A DNA stretch of 64,000 bases, taken from the NCBI GenBank assembly GCA_965204835.1, contig OZ242017.1, forward strand, positions 2,666,001 through 2,730,000, read 5' to 3'. Below the pieces are notes generated by a model that did no database searches, was not told the DNA's origin, and was given only the letters and a program-made list of their open reading frames with translations. The stretch comes from VXMT01 sp965204835. Its GTDB lineage: Bacteria > Chloroflexota > Dehalococcoidia > UBA2979. Below, in pieces: positions 59,376 to 64,000 of this stretch; position 1 is the first letter of the stretch, and each line of letters begins with the position of its first letter. The translations under genes and the position numbers were made by a program.

Positions 59376-61244
59376 ATGCCTCCGAGCCGCACCTGGCTGC
59401 TTGCCTTCCTCGCGGCGCTCGCCGCCTTCGTCCTGGCCGCCTGCGCCGGCGGCGATGACGACGCGGATGAGACGCCGGTCACAGCCGTCGCCACACCCGT
59501 GACCGCGCCCGTCGCGCAGACCCCCGCCACGCAGCCATCGATCGTCGAGCAGCTCCGGGCGAACGCCGACGCATTCAGCTACGAGATCGGCACGCAGGGC
59601 GGCGCCATCACGACCGCCACCATCGCGAAGCCGCTGACCTTCAACCTCGCGCTCTCGAACGACGCCTACTCGTCCGGCCTGCTCAGCTACCTCTTCGAGG
59701 GGCTCACCGAGGCGTCGTGGCTCACGAACGAGATCGAGCCCTTGCTCGCCGAGTCCTGGGAGCACTCCGACGACGGCCTGACGTGGACCTTCCACCTCCG
59801 CGACGACGTGCGGTGGCACGACGGCGAGCCGTTCACGGCCCGCGACGTGGAGTTCACGTTCAACAGCATCATCTACAACGAGGACATCCCCACGACCACG
59901 CGCGCGGCATTCAACTTCCGCTACCTCGACGAGGCAGGCGAGTGGCGGCAGTCGCCGATGACCGTGACCACGATCGACGACTACACGGTCCAGTTCGTGC
60001 TGCCGACGCCGTTCGCGCCGTTCCTGCAGTCGATGGGGACGGCGATCTACCCGCGTCACATCCTCGAGCCCCACGTCGAGGCCGGGACGTTCGAGGAGGT
60101 CTGGACCCTCGACTCCGATCCTGCCGAGGTCATCGGGACCGGCCCGTACACGATCGAGAGCTACACGACGGATGAGCGCGTGGTGCTGCAGCGCAACCCG
60201 GACTACTGGATGCGTGACGCGGCCGGCAACCAGCTCCCCTACATCGAGACCATCGTCAACCTGATCGTCCCCACCATCGAGGAAGACCTCCAGAAGTTCC
60301 GCGCGGGCGAGGTGGACGCATACGGGATGCGTGGCGAGGACTACGTCCTCCTGGAGTCCGAGCAGGAAGCCGGCAACTTCACCGTCTATCGCCGCGGCCC
60401 GGCGTTCGGGACGGTGTTCCTCGGCTTCAACCTCAACACCGGCTCGAACCCGGAGACGGGCGAGCCGTACGTGGCGCCGGAGCAGCTGGCGTGGTTCAGC
60501 AACGTCGAGTTCCGCCGCGCCGTCGCGCACAGCATCGACAAGGCCCGGATCATCGACGAGGTCCAGCACGGGCTCGGCTACCCGCAGTGGTCGTCGGTGA
60601 GCCCCGCCGCCGGCGACTTCCACAACCCGGACGTGCGCCGCTACGAGTACGACATCGAGGGCGCCAACGCGATCCTCGACAGCCTCGGCTGGGCCGACTC
60701 CGACGGCGACGGGTTCCGAGAGGACGCCGACGGCAACCCGATCTCGTTCAAGCTCGTCACGAACGTCGACAACGACGTCCGGGCGCGCGTCGCCGCGATC
60801 ATCGACGAGGGGCTCGACCTGATCGGCATCGACGCGCAGTTCGAGCCGATCGAGTTCGGTGACCTCGTCGGCCAGCTCACCCGGACGTACGACTGGCAGG
60901 CGATGATCGTCGGGCTCACGGGCGGCACGGAGCCGCACTTCGGCATGGGCGTGTGGCACAGCAGCGAGGCGCTGCACCTGTGGCACCCGAACCAGGAGCA
61001 GCCGGCCACCGAGTGGGAGGCCGAGATCGACGCCCTCTACATCCAGGGCTACCAGGAACTCAACCACGAGCGCCGCGTCGAGCACTATCATCGGGCGCAG
61101 GCAATCGTGGCCGAGCAGTTGCCGCTGATCTACACGACGCTCTCCGAGCGCCTGACCGCGGTACGCAACGTGTTCGGCAACACGACGCCGACCCTGTACG
61201 GGCTGTGGGACGTCCGGTATGTGTACCGTACGGACCTGAACTAG
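59376..61244 (+). CDS. Peptide/solute-binding lipoprotein (ABC family 5)
   Basis: 622 residues from ATG 59376 with GAGGGA nine bases ahead. Lipobox FVLAAC (Cys near 21). Typical family-5 features: LLSYLFEGLTEAS, IEPLLAESWEHSDDGLTWTFHLRDDVRWHDGEPF, ARDVEFTFNSI, GTGPYTIESY, ALHLWHPNQ. It should deliver peptides or nickel-like or organic solutes to an ABC importer, but no permease or ATPase is in the window. The hydrolase gene 32 bp downstream is probably cotranscribed. Confidence 0.94.
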   Translation: MPPSRTWLLAFLAALAAFVLAACAGGDDDADETPVTAVATPVTAPVAQTPATQPSIVEQLRANADAFSYEIGTQGGAITTATIAKPLTFNLALSNDAYSSGLLSYLFEGLTEASWLTNEIEPLLAESWEHSDDGLTWTFHLRDDVRWHDGEPFTARDVEFTFNSIIYNEDIPTTTRAAFNFRYLDEAGEWRQSPMTVTTIDDYTVQFVLPTPFAPFLQSMGTAIYPRHILEPHVEAGTFEEVWTLDSDPAEVIGTGPYTIESYTTDERVVLQRNPDYWMRDAAGNQLPYIETIVNLIVPTIEEDLQKFRAGEVDAYGMRGEDYVLLESEQEAGNFTVYRRGPAFGTVFLGFNLNTGSNPETGEPYVAPEQLAWFSNVEFRRAVAHSIDKARIIDEVQHGLGYPQWSSVSPAAGDFHNPDVRRYEYDIEGANAILDSLGWADSDGDGFREDADGNPISFKLVTNVDNDVRARVAAIIDEGLDLIGIDAQFEPIEFGDLVGQLTRTYDWQAMIVGLTGGTEPHFGMGVWHSSEALHLWHPNQEQPATEWEAEIDALYIQGYQELNHERRVEHYHRAQAIVAEQLPLIYTTLSERLTAVRNVFGNTTPTLYGLWDVRYVYRTDLN

Positions 61245-61276
61245 ACACACGAGGCAAGCAACGAAGGAGCACACGA

Positions 61277-62116
61277 ATGGCCACCGCGACGATCAACGGC
61301 GTCGAGCTGTACTACGAGGAGCACGGCTCGGGACCGCCGATCCTCTTCCACCACGGCTTCACCGGCTCGCACGACGGCTGGGTGCCCATCGCCGAGCGGC
61401 TGCAGGACCGCTTCCGCTGCATCCTCATGGACTGCCGCGGCGCCGGCGACAGCGAGCACCCCGACGGCGGCTACACCATCGAGCAGTACGCGCAGGACGT
61501 AGTCGGCATGCTCGACCACCTCGGGCTGGACCAGGTCGCCTACGTCGGCCACAGCATGGGCGGCGGCATCGGCTTCCAGCTCGGCCTCGAGCACGCCGAG
61601 CGCTTCACGCACATCATGCTGGTGACGCCGATCTCCGCGGACGGCTACGCACCGGACCCGGAGGTGCAGGCGCGAGGCCGCCAGCTGCGGATGGACGGCG
61701 ACCGCGAGACGCTGATCCGCGAGCGCAGGACGGGCATCGCCCGCGAGGAGCTAATCGACGACGACGAGGTCGCGGATGCCGTCGACCGCTCGCTGTCGGT
61801 CTCCAACGGCCACTACGACGACGGGATGGTGGCGATGGCCACGCTGAACGTCGGTGACCGCCTGGACGAGATGACGACGCCGACCCTGATGATCACGGCC
61901 GGGGCGGACGCCCTGCTGCCGGCCAACCTCGCCGACTTCCTGCGCCTGCCGAACGCCTCGCTGCACGTCTTCAACCGCGTGGCGCACGGCGTGCAGGGCG
62001 AGGTGCCGGACGAGTTCGCCGCGCTGGTCGCGGACTTCGCGACGCACGGCGTGGTCAACCCGCAGACGCTTGCCGACCGCCTCGCGGCGGTGCAGGCCGA
62101 AGCCGCCGCCGTCTAG
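61277..62116 (+). CDS. Alpha/beta hydrolase
   Basis: 279 residues from ATG 61277 with AAGGAG seven bases ahead. HHGFTGSHDGWVP (oxyanion), DCRGAGDSEHPDGGYTIEQYA, nucleophile elbow GHSMGGG, acid in ITAGADALLP and base in RVAHGVQGE. The sequence is close to the 3-oxoadipate enol-lactonase/haloperoxidase-like group, but substrate is open. Cytoplasmic. Confidence 0.93.
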   Translation: MATATINGVELYYEEHGSGPPILFHHGFTGSHDGWVPIAERLQDRFRCILMDCRGAGDSEHPDGGYTIEQYAQDVVGMLDHLGLDQVAYVGHSMGGGIGFQLGLEHAERFTHIMLVTPISADGYAPDPEVQARGRQLRMDGDRETLIRERRTGIAREELIDDDEVADAVDRSLSVSNGHYDDGMVAMATLNVGDRLDEMTTPTLMITAGADALLPANLADFLRLPNASLHVFNRVAHGVQGEVPDEFAALVADFATHGVVNPQTLADRLAAVQAEAAAV

Positions 62117-62256
62117 CCACCCGCGCGCCCTCGGCGCGTCGGGCATACGAGCGTTCGACGACCCCTCGGCTGTCCCGCACGGGGCACCGGGGGTCGGATC
62201 CCGGCGCTCTGCGTGCGCGGAGACCAATCGCACTCGGCGCGTGGGAGGTGACCGCG

Positions 62257-62430
62257 ATGCCCTATGGCAAGGAGCAGGAGCGTCGCCCCTGGACGACGTT
62301 CACACTTGAGTCGACGTTCCGCTCGGTGAAGCCCTCGGCTTACCCGGCGGATATTGAGGCGCTCATCCGCGATGCGAAGGACGAGAAGGTCGAGCGGACG
62401 ATGCAAAAGTTGGACGAGACATCAGTCTGA
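62257..62430 (+). CDS. Hypothetical 57-residue protein
   Basis: From ATG 62257 with GGGAGG eight bases ahead; GTG 62248 is possible. Sequence PYGKEQERRPWTTFTLESTF then SAYPADIEALIRDAKDEKVERTM: a strand-like start and one charged helix. No family recognised. The 140-bp gap before it shows nothing else. Confidence 0.55.
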   Translation: MPYGKEQERRPWTTFTLESTFRSVKPSAYPADIEALIRDAKDEKVERTMQKLDETSV

Positions 62431-62498
62431 GCTCCCTCGGCACCTTGTGAGGTCACTCCAGAACCCAGGGTCCGCCCAACGACCCCGCTCCTCGATTC

Positions 62499-62532
62499 GG
62501 TTAATCGACAGGCTGCGGCCTGTCGATTAACC
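62499..62532. terminator. A+T-containing 15-bp perfect inverted repeat between convergent genes
   Basis: GGTTAATCGACAGGC and GCCTGTCGATTAACC around loop TGCG. Unlike the other hairpins it is not G+C-rich, and only CGCCTTT follows. It may terminate both transcripts or be a protein-binding or insertion scar site. The rest of 62431-62584 is featureless. Confidence 0.7.
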
Positions 62533-62584
62533 GCCTTTCACAGGATGTAGCCTGTCAGGCGGTGAGTACTGCCCGCCCCCGCAC

Positions 62585-64000
62585 TCACGGCACCGAGGGG
62601 TCGTACGTGTCGCCGATGTGGCCGAGGTCCTCGAAGCGGCGGTAGTCGGCGTCGCTGAAGCCCAGGAGCTCCCGGTAGACGTACTCGTTGTCCTGGCCCA
62701 GCAGCGGCGAGTGCCGCGGCTCGAACGGCGGCATCGCGCTGCCGCGCCATGAGCGCCCCACGTGGCGGTACGTGTCCATCTCCGGGTGCGGGATCTCGAC
62801 GAAGAAGTCGCGCGCCTGGTGGTGCGGGTCCTCGTACACGTCGCTCTCGGTCATCACCGGCGCAGCCGGGACGCCCACGCGCTGCAGGCGATGCGTGATC
62901 CAGTAGCGGTCGCGCTCCGAGGTCCACTCGGTCACGAGCCCGTCTAGCTCCGCGCGGTTCGCGAGGCGGGCCGCTATGTCCGCGAACCGAAGGTCGTCGA
63001 CGAGGTCCTCGCGACCCATCGCCTCGCACAGCCGCCGCCACTCCGCCTCGCTGCGCACGGCGATCGCGACCCAGCGGTCGAGGCCCTGGCAGGGGTAGGC
63101 GTTGTGCGGCGCCATCCACACGTCGTTGTTGCCCATCTGCTCCCAGATGCGGCCGTTCATCGAGTAGTCGAGCACGAACTCGCCGATGAGCGGGACGAAG
63201 TTCTCCGTCGTCGCCTGCTCGATGAGCAGGCCGCGGCCCGTGCGGTCGCGGTAGCGCAGGCCGAGCGTGAACGAGAACGCCGCGCCCGCCCCGCCCGCCG
63301 CGTCCGACGGCACCCCGAGCGGGATGTACTCCAGGCTCAGGCCCGGGTACGAGCGGATCGCGGGGTGGCCGGAGAACGCCTCCATGTGCATCCCCATGCT
63401 CCGCAGGCTGCGGTACGGCCCTTCCAGCCCGTAGCCCGGCATGCGCAGCATGATCATCCGTGGGTTGATGGCGGAGACCCGCTCCCAGTCGATGTTCAGT
63501 CGTTCGAGGTTCTGCGGGAGGTTGTTCTCGATCAGCCCATCCGAGACCGCGACGAGGCGGTCGAACACCTCCTGCCCGTCGGGGCGCGAGAGGTCCACGG
63601 TCATCGAGCGCTTGTTGCGGGAGTGGTGGTTGAAGGCGGAGGAGCGGTTCCACGGCCGCTCGCCCGCCTCGGCGTTGGGGTAGCCGAGGCCCGCCGTGCT
63701 CAGCATCTGCGCGGCCACGATCTCCGGCGAGGGCCGCGCCATCAGCCCGCGCGTCGCGTTGGCGAAGTGCTGCAGCGACTCGACGCGGATGACCTCCGCG
63801 CCCCACTCCGCGAGGTGCATCGTCGAGTAGGGACCAGCGAGGACGACCGTGAAGTCCAGGATGCGCACGCCCTCCAGCGGCAACCGCGCCGTGGCGCCGG
63901 CGGGCGGCACGGTGGGCGCGTCGCGCGGCGCCTGGGCGAGGCCGGCGAGCACCTCGTCGGTGTGTTCGCCGAGGAGCGGCGCGCGGCGGCGCGTGGGCAT
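62585..64000 (-). CDS. Tandem CaiB/BaiF CoA-transferase, 5' part beyond window
   Basis: 471 visible residues; the Met at 64000 is probably internal. The first 20 residues (RRRAPLLGEHTDEVLAGL) are the normal C-terminal end of a CaiB domain; after a Pro/Ala linker a second complete domain begins with LPLEGVRILDFTVVLAGPYST and LAEWGAEVIRVESLQ, and continues to LGQDNEYVYRELLGFSD. The protein is therefore a two-domain fusion of which only the second half is seen. NPRMIMLRMPGYGLEGP and QATTENFVPLIGEF are family features. Fused forms likely make an internal pseudo-dimer. Substrate unknown. Confidence 0.9.
   Translation of the reverse strand: MPTRRRAPLLGEHTDEVLAGLAQAPRDAPTVPPAGATARLPLEGVRILDFTVVLAGPYSTMHLAEWGAEVIRVESLQHFANATRGLMARPSPEIVAAQMLSTAGLGYPNAEAGERPWNRSSAFNHHSRNKRSMTVDLSRPDGQEVFDRLVAVSDGLIENNLPQNLERLNIDWERVSAINPRMIMLRMPGYGLEGPYRSLRSMGMHMEAFSGHPAIRSYPGLSLEYIPLGVPSDAAGGAGAAFSFTLGLRYRDRTGRGLLIEQATTENFVPLIGEFVLDYSMNGRIWEQMGNNDVWMAPHNAYPCQGLDRWVAIAVRSEAEWRRLCEAMGREDLVDDLRFADIAARLANRAELDGLVTEWTSERDRYWITHRLQRVGVPAAPVMTESDVYEDPHHQARDFFVEIPHPEMDTYRHVGRSWRGSAMPPFEPRHSPLLGQDNEYVYRELLGFSDADYRRFEDLGHIGDTYDPSVP

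Overview
This is a 64 kb stretch of a very G+C-rich bacterial chromosome with tightly packed genes, frequent ATGA/GTGA start-stop overlaps, GTG and TTG starts, and AGGAGG-type ribosome sites mixed with apparently leaderless starts. Class III (CaiB/BaiF) CoA-transferases, an acyl-CoA dehydrogenase, many LAAC-type lipoproteins, RCC1-repeat and Pro/Thr-linker surface proteins, ECF sigma modules and abundant toxin-antitoxin pairs suggest a free-living aerobic member of the Chloroflexota (Dehalococcoidia-like). That placement is inference; no rRNA or universal marker beyond mnmA and two tRNA-Ser genes is present.

Layout. 0-4 kb: two tRNA-Ser genes, a two-gene membrane operon with an apparent frameshift, a Phd/VapC pair, mnmA and a Doc pair. 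4-13 kb: a membrane-anchored LuxR-type HTH protein with 13 RCC1-like repeats, a CoA-transferase, an aspartic-protease pair, an ECF sigma factor with a putative membrane anti-sigma factor, and a secreted 14-repeat RCC1 protein. 13-22 kb: three coupled thioredoxin-fold lipoproteins, an MFS exporter, an MMPL exporter, a Yip1-like protein and a nitroreductase. 22-32 kb: a 2141-residue alpha-2-macroglobulin without its thioester, then a second ECF sigma gene coupled to an anti-sigma/von Willebrand A fusion. The RCC1 protein and the macroglobulin share the same duplicated N-terminal module, and each sits beside an ECF module.

32-38 kb: a duplicated vapB locus, SDR, MFS and a secreted animal-type heme peroxidase. 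38.5-42.7 kb: an island of visibly lower G+C with a PIN-GNAT-PUA fusion coupled to an ASCH/PUA protein, a gutted MmeI-type restriction-modification gene, an AbiTii-like protein and three small genes; this is the best candidate for an undescribed system. 42.7-50.8 kb: phosphotriesterase-like and alpha/beta hydrolases, a one-gene insertion bounded by a 53-bp direct repeat, a binding protein coupled to a kinase-less sensor, a methyltransferase, HicB/DUF2283 genes and a flavin-reductase-like protein. 50.8-64 kb: a class A beta-lactamase-like protein, an acyl-CoA dehydrogenase behind a long leader, an NYN nuclease behind a palindromic operator and possible small RNA, HtpX, KatG, a phosphotransferase, a peptide-binding lipoprotein, an alpha/beta hydrolase, and a truncated tandem CoA-transferase at the right edge.

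Taken together the window encodes envelope surveillance and stress functions (two ECF modules, HtpX, KatG, heme peroxidase, redox lipoproteins), acyl-CoA metabolism, transport, and mobile defence or addiction genes. Convergent gene pairs are typically separated by long perfect G+C-rich hairpins without T-tracts.
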